A stretch of DNA of 64,000 nt from Aricia agestis (Eukaryota > Arthropoda > Insecta > Lepidoptera > Lycaenidae). Positions 12,101 to 21,700 of the stretch are shown here, one piece after another; the stretch's first letter is position 1; every line of letters begins with the position of its first letter. Position numbers and translations under genes: made by a program. Below the pieces are notes generated by a model, which worked only from the letters and a program-made list of their open reading frames with translations, ran no database searches and was not told where the DNA came from. The stretch lies in NCBI RefSeq assembly GCF_905147365.1, contig NC_056425.1:9555501-9619500 (forward strand), in the 5' to 3' direction.

Positions 12101-12440
12101 TATTTTTATTACAATAAGAGCTAGTCCACACGGCGCGTTGCGTCGACGCAGCGCTGCGGCCGTTGCGTTGTTTTACATACAAATTACCAAGGTGTTCACA
12201 CGGTGCGCTGCGTCGTCGCAACGCACACATGACGGACAGCAGCCCCCGAGACGAAGCGGGAGGGGGTGTTAACGTTAAGACTGCTTCGTAATAACTAATA
12301 ACGCTGCGATGGCGCAGCACCCGTGTGGCCAGCTATGCGTCAAAATGTTTGCGTTGCGACGATGTGGACTGACTCTAAGTTATAAGGTTGATAATTTCTT
12401 ACAAACTTATTATCTGGTGTTGCAGGGTCGCGGCACCTGA
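3118..12440 (+). CDS. Sgf29: SAGA-associated factor 29 (tandem Tudor histone reader)
   Basis: Subunit of the SAGA and ATAC histone acetyltransferase complexes. The family's C-terminal tandem Tudor domain reads H3K4me2/3 in the nucleus. Coding exons: 3118-3156, 3376-3522, 4247-4372, 5624-5848, 9067-9324, 11472-11549, 12426-12440. All introns are GT-AG and phase 0, giving 295 aa against about 293 in human. Exons 1-3 encode the helical, coiled-coil N-terminus (LHRLIYDIEAERGRNEQ). Exon 4 has the first Tudor repeat (PPLCGAVPAD, VARPGDAVAA, ENWILAE). Exon 5 has YEVDDIDEE and the second Tudor repeat (ALYPQTTCFYRA, YEVLFE). Exon 6 completes it (DSSYADGYSPPERVAQRYV). The last exon is only 15 nt (GRGT-stop). 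Start chosen because it is in frame with a short unstructured leader and a good donor. Intron 4 (5849-9066) is heavily invaded by transposons; a MITE lies 26 nt after the exon 6 donor. Convergent with Rbf. Confidence 0.95.
5315..5360. repeat. Short tandem duplication in SGF29 intron 3
   Basis: A 21-bp unit containing ATTATAGTCTGTGCATATTT is present twice head to tail. The rest of introns 1-3 (3157-5623) is AT-rich with no feature I can name. Confidence 0.7.
5926..6140 (+). repeat. Dispersed repeat copy ('GATGATGACAAGGTCAAAG' family)
   Basis: Contains GGGATGATGACAAGGTCAAA and a downstream TTCAGCTTGATAGCATTTGT segment. Inverted and direct relatives occur at about 25765-25925 and 36936-37075 in this window. 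A short (CAAATA)n-like run follows. Confidence 0.7.
6426..7040. repeat. Large foldback (inverted duplication)
   Basis: The sequence around 6785-6862 (TAGATAAAATTCCATCCAAT ... AAAACACGATTCAAAAC) recurs inverted at 6911-6985. The pairing continues outward (6426-6530 against 6986-7040, sharing AATTTTGCCGA-like and AAATAATCTAT-like stretches). The left arm is split by the MITE at 6532-6785. The two open frames starting MNRVFWHNL on opposite strands are the two arms of this foldback, not genes. Confidence 0.75.
6532..6785. mobile_element. MITE with TACAG(T/G)GTGTAAC ends
   Basis: Near-perfect palindromic element: TACAGTGTGTAACAAAAATA at the left end and its counterpart GTTACACCCTGTA at the right, with matching inner parts (ACTTTAGAGTGTGTACG; GAGTTCACTGTGAAAGTAGC). 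It interrupts the left arm of the foldback. Relatives with the same ends occur in Rbf introns at about 17309 and 18994-19616. Confidence 0.78.
7220..7511 (+). mobile_element. hAT-like MITE copy 1, 8-bp target duplication
   Basis: 292-bp element beginning CATAAAGTATACCTAGCGGA and ending in the inverse, GCTAGGTATATTAACTTTATG. It is flanked by an exact 8-bp duplication GGGCAGGT (7212-7219 and 7512-7519). The 8-bp duplication and short inverted ends are typical of hAT elements. No transposase is encoded; the open frames in it are incidental. Confidence 0.9.
7600..8228. mobile_element. GC-rich MITE with AAGCGGGGAATT ends
   Basis: Inverted ends AGCGGGGAATTCACTACCGG (left) and CCGGTAGTCAATTCCCCGCT (right), flanked by TA on both sides. 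The sub-terminal CGGGCGGCCCG blocks also pair. No coding content. The TA target suggests a Tc1/mariner-type or related element. Confidence 0.8.
8513..8668. mobile_element. Palindromic MITE, CAGGGGCCGTACCACGAAAC ends
   Basis: Nearly perfect foldback: CAGGGGCCGTACCACGAAAC at the left is inverted at the right end, and the inner GAATGCCGGGTCCTACTCTA pairs with TAGAGTAGGACGCGGCATTC. Non-coding. Confidence 0.85.
8553..8980 (+). repeat. Exact 214-bp tandem duplication
   Basis: Unit 8553-8766 and unit 8767-8980 appear identical by eye. Each holds most of the palindromic MITE plus about 100 bp of its right flank. The first copy keeps the MITE's left end and the second does not, so the duplication is younger than the MITE insertion. 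Confidence 0.9.
9344..9545. mobile_element. MITE with GCGGGGCTAAAATGGTC ends
   Basis: Left end GCGGGGCTAAATGGTCGC, right end the inverse (TGACCATTTTAGCCCCGC). It starts 19 nt after the SGF29 exon 5 donor. A larger relative is at 44107-44478. Confidence 0.75.
9553..11147 (+). repeat. Three-level nest: family A repeat, family B repeat, TRIM
   Basis: Family A (CCGCGCGGCTTCGCCCGCG start) runs 9553-9760 and resumes at about 11023-11147. Between lies family B (TTGCCCGCGACTTCGTCCGC start, TATTAGTATAGAT end), 9761-9867 and 10516-11022, itself split by the LTR element at 9868-10515. Other family A copies (for example 46770-47305) read straight through the family B site, and the family B copy at 37104-37580 reads straight through the TRIM site. 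Confidence 0.8.
9868..10515 (-). mobile_element. TRIM-like miniature LTR retrotransposon
   Basis: Two 174-bp direct repeats (9868-10041 and 10342-10515; one difference noticed, A against G at the fifth base) flank about 300 bp. The target duplication is CCTT (9864-9867, 10516-10519). Read on the minus strand, the 5' LTR starts TGTGGCGGTACCC and is followed by TGGTGACCACCGAC (10340-10327), close to a tRNA-Trp-type primer binding site. A purine tract GGGGGGGAGTGA abuts the 3' LTR. The LTR end is AAA rather than the usual CA. The interior has no gag or pol, so it depends on a full-length relative. Confidence 0.85.
11576..11870 (-). mobile_element. hAT-like MITE copy 2, 8-bp target duplication
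   Basis: 295-bp member of the CATAAAGTTAATATACCTAG family, inverted relative to copy 1. Flanked by an exact GTTTTCCC duplication (11568-11575, 11871-11878). It lies 26 nt inside SGF29 intron 6. Non-coding. Confidence 0.9.
12117..12376. mobile_element. MITE with GAG(C/T)(T/C)AGTCCACA ends
   Basis: Left end GAGCTAGTCCACACGGCGCG, right end the imperfect inverse (GACGATGTGGACTGACTC). Internal CTGCGTCGACGCAGCG motifs are self-complementary. It ends about 50 nt before the SGF29 terminal exon. Confidence 0.7.
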
Positions 12441-13943
12441 CCCCAGTCCCGGTCGGCGCCGCCGTCCGCGCGCTGCTCGCCGCGCGACGACCGCCAGACG
12501 CCGCGCGCGACGCCGCACACGCTCCTATAACTTGCCTTTCGCTTGGGCCAGGCCACAACCAGGTCGTATCGCCAAACAACATAGAGAAATGTGATGCGAT
12601 GTCGCAACGCAAAAATTTCATCAAATACGACATTAATATACAATAAGGGTCAATTTATACTAGCGCAGAGTCGAAGCGCATCGAAACGTCTTACCAAAAA
12701 CTAGACATACTCTGGAGTTAAGGTTGAATTTGTTATGTTTAATTTTGGTGAGTCGCTTGGATGCGATTCGCCTCTGCGCTAGTATAAACCTTCAAATTAA
12801 ACGTTTTAGACGCCGCATTACTCTTTGCGATGCGCTGTGGGCTGTGGCATAGAAAATTTCCACGATGCGTTCTTCGGCGTCGTAGATTTTTACGATGCGA
12901 CGCATGGCAGTGTTGTGGCCTGGCCCTTTCGAAAATCGAGTATCAAAAGCTGCTTTTCATCCACGAATAATGTTACATAGTGATAAAAATGGAAATAAAT
13001 GCATAATAAATTGTAAAGTATATTTTTTATACTTCTATTTTTGAATAACACCCAATAGTAAGACCATACATAGAATCATAATAATCCAAGAATAATGCAG
13101 TTTTGATGTAGTCTGTTAGGTGGTCAAAGTTTAAAACCAAAGGCAAGCGATTTGTCAAAGCTCCAATAATCAATCTTATGCAAAAATCTTTGGTTGGTTT
13201 TCTCGGAGTTTTGATTAAATACTATTATATACATATTTTTTATACTTAATTATTATTGTGATAATACTGGACAAAACTCGACAAGGTTTGGTTGGGGTAG
13301 GCTAGTGCAAAAATCATAGTTCAAATAAAATACTGTGTATTTTGAATGTTTTATTACACAATCTGTAACATCCATTCAATACATGATAAAATGTCCGAAA
13401 TATACATTTTTTTAGTTTTTGATAAAACATAAAACAAATTTGATTTCCTACCGATTACAACCTACAAACTAATGGGAATAAAATAATGTTAATGGAAGCA
13501 AAAAAAGTAACATAAAGGATCTTAAAATGTGGGAGTAATTATTACTCGAATAAATATAAAGATGTATGCAAACGTTTAAAATTCAACGCCATTCAGTCGA
13601 TTTTACACGCTTGGTTACAGTGTGCATACAACTTATAGTGCACTCTTTATAGAAAAATATTTATAGTCAGTTAATTTTATATACAATGGATAAGTCACTT
13701 TGTCGCTTGTGCGTTTAAGACGCCTGAAAAAAAAAACATGGGCATGACGAAATTTACTACAGAACTACACAATTAGTTTGGGAAATGCTTGACATTTCCC
13801 AAACACGACACAATTAAACTACAAGGCCCAAAAACTTTTTTATCTATTTTGGAATAAAAGTTTTAACCTACAAGCTCTTGTGCCAAGCGTACTTTCGTTT
13901 TACTAAAATTATAAATCCGATCTGCGGGCTTCACGATTTCCGT
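12441..13943. other. SGF29 3' side and intergenic DNA
   Basis: After the SGF29 stop there is a GC-rich stretch to about 12530, then a foldback MITE (12646-12795: TTTATACTAGCGCAGAGTCG inverted as GCCTCTGCGCTAGTATAAA). Short CGATGCG-rich repeats follow at 12800-12910. The rest is AT-rich with AATAAA-like signals near 12992-13005; nothing coding seen. Confidence 0.5.
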
Positions 13944-14045
13944 TCGACTCGGATTCGGAAACTTAACGTGCGATCACTTGTCAGTGCTCAGCGCGGCGAG
14001 CGGTTATTGGATGTCGCGCGGTAAAGTTTTCGAATCCGAGTCGAA
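13944..14045. mobile_element. Small foldback MITE
   Basis: CGACTCGGATTCGGAAACTT at the left pairs with AAAGTTTTCGAATCCGAGTCG at the right, around a GC-rich loop. Non-coding. Confidence 0.65.
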
Positions 14046-14179
14046 TTGCGCATTGTGACTTGGGGCCCTGGTCGGTATTATGGCATATTAACTTATACAC
14101 ACCCATCAATAAACACATAATATTATTACCGCAACGGATAAAGGAGTGTAGCTTCGCTCATAAGCTGATCTCACATTTG

Positions 14180-14650
14180 TCAGCACCGTACACGCCGAAC
14201 GCGCTGCATAGTTCACGAAACGCGGCGCGTACAGTGCGGACCACAGAAATAAATCAAGATAGAACAGCGACGCGCGTGCGTTGCTAAGGAATCGCTCGTG
14301 TCAATTTTTGCTTTGCTTTTAGTTAAAACAAATAACTTACCCGTGGCAAGAAATACCTCCTTTCGACCGATTCACTTTCGTAATTCTGTTTTTACAATTA
14401 GACACTGCACAATGAGGAATTTTTGCACAACCGCTCCGGTGTAATCAAGTCGAGACGTGCGCGCTGACTGAATGAACGTTCAATGAATCTTGCAGTATAC
14501 TGCATGATTAAAACTCGCGTTCTCCGCCCGCTTAGCCGTTCTATCTTGATTTATTTCTGTGGTGCGGACCAATGTGCGAGGTTTCACATTATTTCATACA
14601 ACGGATTCGGATCGGCGCGTGCGTGCCGATAAATGTGCGATCATCTTTTG
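14180..14650. mobile_element. MITE split by a nested hAT-like MITE
   Basis: Outer element containing GCGGCGCGTACAGTGCGGAC then, after the nested insertion, CAATGTGCGAGGTTTCA. The same two blocks are contiguous at about 45812-45858 (GCGGCGCGTACGGTGCGGAC then GAATGTGCGAGGTTTCA). Confidence 0.75.
14242..14561. mobile_element. Nested 320-bp hAT-like MITE
   Basis: Begins CACAGAAATAAATCAAGATA and ends in the exact inverse, with an 8-bp target duplication GTGCGGAC (14234-14241, 14562-14569). The empty site is preserved in the related outer element near 45825. Non-coding. Confidence 0.9.
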
Positions 14651-15441
14651 CTGTACTCCTCGTATAGTATTCATCATAAATAACAATGAGATCAATAAAA
14701 TTCATGAGTCAGCTGTGTACACTTGTAGATATATCCCTTACTGATAAAAAAGACGTAATATTTAATATGTTTTGACCTTGTCTATCAAGCCTCTTATCTT
14801 TAAGAATCGAACATTTTACAACTATAAGATTGTGTATCTTTTTTTTTAGTAAGGGGGTTAGCCTCGGACCCAAAACAATTCATGGTTTGATGAAACAAAA
14901 ATTTTACAACACAATCAAAGTCAATAATAATAAGAACATTTTTATAGGCGTTTTTCCTGATTAACAAATACATAATCCTATTGATTTTAATCTCTCGTTG
15001 GTCAATTATATCTTTTAATTACATAACTTGATTTACTTTTGGACTCAAACAAAATTATTTCTGGGGTCGAGACTTAGCACCAATTTTATTTTACGTGTTG
15101 TGACAAAAATAATTTTGTTAAATTGATTTCATACCGTATTGTCAAACTTTAAAATGATAAAACAAAATACGTCTAGAGAGCTAGAAGCAACATTTTTGGT
15201 ACAACAATAAATATGACTGAAATATAAATCCATTTGTATACACGTGTGATATTTATGGCCAGCCGATGTATCTGAAACAAAAATTTAGGAATAAATAAAA
15301 TATAGTAAATATGGAGAGCTACGCTGTCACACTGAGTGCGTCTGTATGCGTGAGTGCGTATGTTTCACAACGTAACTCACACACATGTGTGTGCGAAGTA
15401 AAAGAAGTGTGTTACGTACGCGTACACATAAACGCTTAGAC
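14651..15441. other. Intergenic, 3' side of Rbf
   Basis: AT-rich sequence downstream of the Rbf stop (minus strand). It probably includes the Rbf 3' UTR and polyadenylation signals. From about 15330 it turns into GTRYGTRCG-rich sequence that leads into the tandem duplication. No gene seen. Confidence 0.4.
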
Positions 15442-15735
15442 ATGACGCCGGCGTCGGTAAAAGAATGCAGTCGTATGCGTGCAGGTATGCGTGCTTACGT
15501 ATGTACTGTGCGTACATATTGACGTATACCTCTGACAGCCTGGCGGTCGCTGACGAGCCCCTGCAGCTTGCGCGCAAAGCCAGCGGCGGTAATGAACGCA
15601 GTCGCATGCGTGAAGGTATGCGTTCGTACGTACTAAGTGTACGTTTGTGTGCGTGCAAATGTGCGTACACATCACTAGTCTTACCTCAGACAGCCTGTCT
15701 GTCGCTGACAAGCCCCTGCAGCTTGCGCGCGACGC
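15442..15735 (-). repeat. Tandem duplication covering the end of Rbf
   Basis: Two diverged units of about 150 bp. Shared blocks include GACAGCCTG...GTCGCTGAC then AGCCCCTGCAGCTTGCGCGC (15533-15581 and 15689-15729) and GCAGTCGYATGCGTG (15464 and 15598). The upper unit (toward 15735) holds the last Rbf codons and stop. The lower unit is an extra, altered copy of the same 3' coding sequence plus a CGTACGTATG-rich spacer. Confidence 0.8.
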
Positions 15736-18700
15736 CGGCGGCGGCGAGGCGGGCGCGCTTCACGACGTCGCCCTCCGCCACGGCCGGCCGCTTGCCGCCC
15801 ACCTCGCACGACACCATCGTGTTTATCGCGTGCAGGTCCTGGAAATTACGTATTATAATAATATATACAATTTAATAACGAATTAAATTGTATATATTAT
15901 TATTATATATTATTTAAATTGTGTAGGCATTTGAACAAGAAACCCCTAATAATAAAATTATGTACTCAGCGATTACGTACGTTTAGTATTACGTTACAAA
16001 AACTGAAGTTACAAGTTACACAAAGACATTATACAGCGAACTTTAAATATAATTAATAAATATATTATACGCAGCGTTGATATCTTTATGGGGTAAGGAG
16101 TAGAAAGTCACAGTCGAAATTTATATATTTTAAATAGCTCACATCAGGGATTCTCTGCCTTAGCTTGATTTACGACTGTGTTCTACAGGATGTTACAGAG
16201 CTCAGTCGAGTACAGGATGTTGCAGAGTTGAGTGTACACTTGTACATAGCGCTTAAACCGCCCATTAGTGCGCGCGACTTGTTAAAATTTTGTTTCGTTT
16301 GTTTAATTGTTTTAAATACTGTTTGTAACAAAACATTGAGAATTGAGAAAATACGTTTGAGCAGGACGAAATGAATTGAAAATAATGAAGGAATAATGCA
16401 TTATATATATGCTGATTCTGCGGTGCTTACACGCGATATCTTTTAGTCGATAGTTACCTTGGCGGGGCTGCGGCTGAACCGGTACGTGAGGTGGTTGTGG
16501 TGGTGGGGCGGCGTGGTGAGCGGTTTCACGTACAGCTGGTGTCCGGACACGCGCTGCCCGCCCGGCGACCGCCCCGCGCGTCCCGGCAGAGGGGACAGGC
16601 TACACTCCTGTATAAGAGAAGTTTTAATTAAAATTAGGACTCATTTGACATTAAGGTATAGGTATAAGGGCCTCCGGGTAGCTTGTGGACTGTCTATGGC
16701 AGTAAGTTACGAGTATAAGGCGGGGTTTAAGAAGCCGCGGGTTCGATTTTCGGGTTGGAGCGACTAAAAATGTTGTTTTTAACTTTAATTAGGACAAAGC
16801 AAGTAGAAACTTTGCCAGTTGTGTTCAATTATGTGTTCAGAAAAAGTCCCTATTTATTGTATAAATTACTTGCTAGGATAGCTGGCATACTTAAAAGAAA
16901 AAGTTGACTAAACAATTACTTACATCTTTATGTTTCCCCGTAAACCTCAGAGCGAAGTTTTGCATACACTTTACATACACTTGATTGTAGAAATTGATTA
17001 AGTCTCCTCTCTCGGGCGATTCTGAAAATTTGACAATGATTATGAATTCAAAGCTTTTAAACATAAAAATAATAATAGACTAACTAAGTAGCAGTAGTGC
17101 TGAAACACATTTTATGTACTGTGTCATGCGATGTCACACATTTTTCAAGAAATATTAGAAAAGAGTGCAGTCTGCACTTGGATAACATCGATAGGATGGC
17201 GAAAAATGAGAACAGTAGTTATATCACACTTTACAAGTCGAACTTAATAAATAATCTATGTGACACCATAATAATTTAATTTAAACATCCAAAATATCTC
17301 GCACTATACAGGGTGTAACAAAACTAAGTGCAATAATATAGGGTGTGAATGTGTATGTGTTCATTGCACACCTTTGTTGCACTCTGTATAATTGGAGGTT
17401 TAAATTAATAATAATATATTACACCATATTATGGTGTCTCACACAGATTTTATTATCAAGGTCGACTTGTAAAGTGTCACATAAATCATAATAGACAACT
17501 ATTTCACGATGTTACTTAAGGGTTAGTTAAATTGCACTACAGCAATTTAATTGAAAATCAATACCTTGCGGTCCAGCCGGTCGTATGAGCACTGAGCGGT
17601 AAACGTGGTTGTCCGCGAGAGGGCGCTGCCGGTAACACCGCATGATGTCCGCAAACGTCTGCTCCACGGGATTCGTCGCGGTCGCCGACACCTGAAAGAA
17701 TAAGTATAACATAGTTATCTATTATACAATCAGAAAAATAAAACCAATAAAAATATGCAGTAGAGAGTAGACTAACATAAATTAGTGAGTGCAAGAACAT
17801 GATAACTAATATTTTGTAACATACAGACATTTACTCATTTTTTACTTGATAATTTGAACAAACCTTGTAAATTATCTACTTCATCACCTGGCTAATGTAT
17901 CTGGCTACAGATAAAATGCAGTTTCTTTTTAAATTTCAAATCATTTGTTCAGCCCTAAATCCTCCATATATGCAAAAAACGGCAATTTTTAACTGTTACT
18001 TATCGTTTTATTCATGTCTTCAAATCAATCTCGCCCGCCAGAACCGGAAGCGCGCCTAGATAGTTATCTAGGCTCGCACGTGCGAAGTTATGTTCCTTAA
18101 AAGTTTTTAAGGAACATAACTTCGCACATGCGTTAAACTTGTAAAAAATATAAAAATATTATTTACTGATTGTGAATTGTAAATGAGTTATATATTATAC
18201 TAGCTGTTCCAGCAAACGTTTATTTGCGATATAAAGTTTTTCTTCCGTATTATTTTATTGAAGTGACTAAATAAGTATGTCACATGGTTGCCGTCAGTCT
18301 AGATTTGTAATAATTTACTATTATTTAGTCAACAAATGCACTTATCAATATAAAAAGTACCCAGTACTCAGTAGCCGATTCTCAGACCCACTGAATATGC
18401 ATATAAAATTTGGAATCAGTAAAGCCGTTTCGGAGGAGTACGGTGACTGACATTGTGACACGAGAATTTTATATATAAGATAATACGAGTATGGCATATT
18501 TTTTAGTACCAAGGACATAAAAATGCGAACTATGCCACCAAGCATCATCTCCCGTCTCTGTAGGTTATGGCTTATGAGCATGTGTGTATTACGCAAAGAC
18601 TTGAACACCATAAAAATACCTGGCTTGCAATCTGCCACTAATACCAAAAACGAAATCAAAGGAATTACATTGTAATGTAAACCAACCTTGCATATAACAT

Positions 18701-21700
18701 ACACCGCACACATAAGAAGCTGATCCAGATGCCTGTCCTTTAGCAGCTGTGTTTGGTGCATGATGGAATATTCTAGACACGTCCATATCTTTCTCTTCAA
18801 CTCGTCGTCCGAGAGACGTAGTCGATCACATAGATCGTTCATACGAACTTCCGCCAAACCGTAGAACTGAAAAAGAAATCCACTTGTAGTATTTCTGAAT
18901 TTTATTTTTATGTTAAAAAAGTTTGTTAACCTTTTCAGGTTGGCTATATTGTGAACCATCCATTGATCGTCATGGTCCAATGTGATGAAGGGGAGCTATA
19001 CAAGGTGTAACAAAACTATAGTTTGTGCGTTTTATGATGATATGGGTGACACATAATAATTGACAATAACAGGGAAGTTACCTTAAAAAAATAATCGATA
19101 ATTTAAAAATATCGAATCACTTCGTAAAGGAATTGTAATCGAAATTGTCGATTTCTTACTGACGTTTCAGAGTGGCGCCGGCGATTTAAAATGGCCGCCC
19201 TTTTTATCGATTTGATTTCGATTCAACAGTGTCAATCTCTATTGGCATGAGTTCCGTTTCATGCATCTGACATTTTTCAAATATTTTTGTAACAATAATT
19301 TTATACTCCTATTTCACAGTTAATAATATAATTTTATAATAATAAGTTAGCATTTAGCAACTTTTAATTTTTATTCATCTACAACTAAACGAAACATTTG
19401 TTTTTGTAGATGGAATGTAATTTATTACATTTAGATTTTTTTGTTTTCTTGTAAAAAAACCCGTAGCAAGGAATATGAGAACTGTCACCCCTATCATCTT
19501 AAAACGCACAAACTATAAGTGATAATACTTCAGGGTTATCACTTATAGTTTGTGCTCCTTGTACAGTTCACTGTGAAAGTAGCAGCGCTGAAAGACTTGT
19601 TACACCCTGCAGATAAGGTATAATTTCTAAATTGACGTGTATGTAATATTTACAAAATCTTTATTAGTTTCAAAACATGCTTCATAATCTTAATTGGTTG
19701 TAACTTGGATAGACAGATAATTGAATTATGATTTATGGACAAGAAGTAAGACTATGCTAAAATACCTTTCTGAAGAACAATATTAATGAATTGTTAGCCT
19801 TCTTGGGCGTGCTATTTGGTGTGGTATTGGGCTTATCGCTGTTGGGCTGACTCGTGACCGCCGGCGCTGGAGCTTCTGGTTTATTTGATTGCACTGAAAA
19901 AAAAAACTTAATTTATATTTTTAAGGTAAGACTGCACTCGACGACACTATGCTGCAGTCGAGTTTTGCGATTTCAGCATTGTATCAATTAAACCAGCATC
20001 TTTTATCTAAATTAATGTAAATGATAAGATTTTCGTGCACTGATGTCTGTTAATAATGGAATGGTGACCTTTTTACCTAGCAAAGACTGACCGGGTTTTA
20101 TGTTGTCCTTAAATAGCTGTTTCTTCGCTTGGTCCGCCATCGGGGTAAGAAATCTGTCGATTGATGCTGAAATAAAATATTTTGTCACATTATGTATACA
20201 GTTACTAAAATAACTTACTTTATAAAATTAGGGAGAAAGAGAGGGGTAGTATTTATTAAATTCGGAATATATGTATATATTAGTTGTTTCGTATCGAATA
20301 CCATATTCCGTTTCTGTAAATTCAGAGCCGCTAAACAGTATCACACGGGAACACTGCGCTATTTGTGCCGCAATCCATTCTTTGAAATCGAACAAATGCG
20401 TGCATGCTCCTACGCACGCACGCAAAAACGGACGCACGCAAGTACGGACGCAAGCACGTATTGGTAGTTATTTAGTAAGACTTATACGGGACAAATATTA
20501 ATACTTTAGATTGGTTTCCTATAGTTTAAGATGTGCAAAACTGTATTTTTAGTTAATAGAGATAAACCATCAAAACTTCTTTACTCACTGGTGGGTCTCT
20601 CGTCATGCACGTAAACGTCGGCGGAGGCGGGCACGGGCGCGCGCGCCAGCTGCTCCCACAGCGGGCTGCCACCGCTCCATACGAGTGACTCCAGAACTTG
20701 TTCCTCCACCTAACAAAAATTAAGATCAGATCAGATAAAAAAGGCTACTTGTCTCGTTTATTTGTTCAAACATTGCTACTTCAGTCTTTGCTAGTAGAGA
20801 GAAGCATTAGTCTTTATTCAAAATTTCTTCTTGTTTAAAACAACATCCTCAGAAGGTAAACTGTATCCCGTCTCCAGTGCCTAAAATACCGTTTCATTCT
20901 ATACAGAGAAACAAACACCACAGATGTTTACTAGCGTTTTTAACCTACAATCTACAATTTAAAAAAGAAGTATAATGTAAATATATAAAGACATGATAAA
21001 CATTTCACTTACAACATTAAGATGCTTGATAACATCCCTGCTGAGTTTATCGACCACCGCTTGGACAACCAATTCTATAATCTTGTAGAAGTGGAACGCA
21101 CTCAGGTTGTATATCTGCAGCACCCGCGGGAACCGCATAGAGTGGACGCCGTACGCGTGCAGCACGACCTCCGTACAACAAGCATATACTGTGAGCTGGT
21201 ATGTCTCTTGTGATAGAAGTTTCTGCAAAAATAAGAATCGATTTTGACATTTTTCTTACTGGCTGGCTGGTCTCCCTCGATTACAATTAATAATAATAAC
21301 TCCCACACCGGTTTCGGTGACGGTGGCCGGCTTCATTGAAACCAGGCCAGTTAAGCAGGAGTAATTTTATTGTGCCCAAGTGTGTGCGCAGTACACAAGA
21401 GCACTCTCTACTCCGTTTACTCTCATAACCCAGTGGGACGGATGCGGTGACATGACTGGCGAGATATCAGGCGCATGACCGACTTTTTACATGCTCATCC
21501 GACGCATGTAACGTCGATTACAAATGACGACGTATTGATTATTGAATGAGTAAAATGCTATACGTAAAATCTTTGACAGATCGAAGAGCCCATTTTCGTA
21601 ATAACATTGTTATATGGACAACAAAGCGTTATCCAACTACGCCAAGCACCGCGAAGTCATTGGTCGCCATACTAGGATATTTCGAGTATATTTCGCCTGT

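Noticed and set aside
15330..15735. CRISPR-like or other regular repeat array
   Set aside because: Repeats are diverged, unequal and part of a two-unit tandem duplication in a eukaryotic genome.
15465..15875. 136-codon plus-strand open frame
   Set aside because: Antisense to the Rbf last exon and the CGTACG-rich duplication; no recognisable motif.
18345..18980. 211-codon minus-strand open frame read as a single-exon gene
   Set aside because: Only 18687-18866 is conserved (Rbf exon 14). The flanking parts are intron that happens to be open, with a clear acceptor and donor at the borders.
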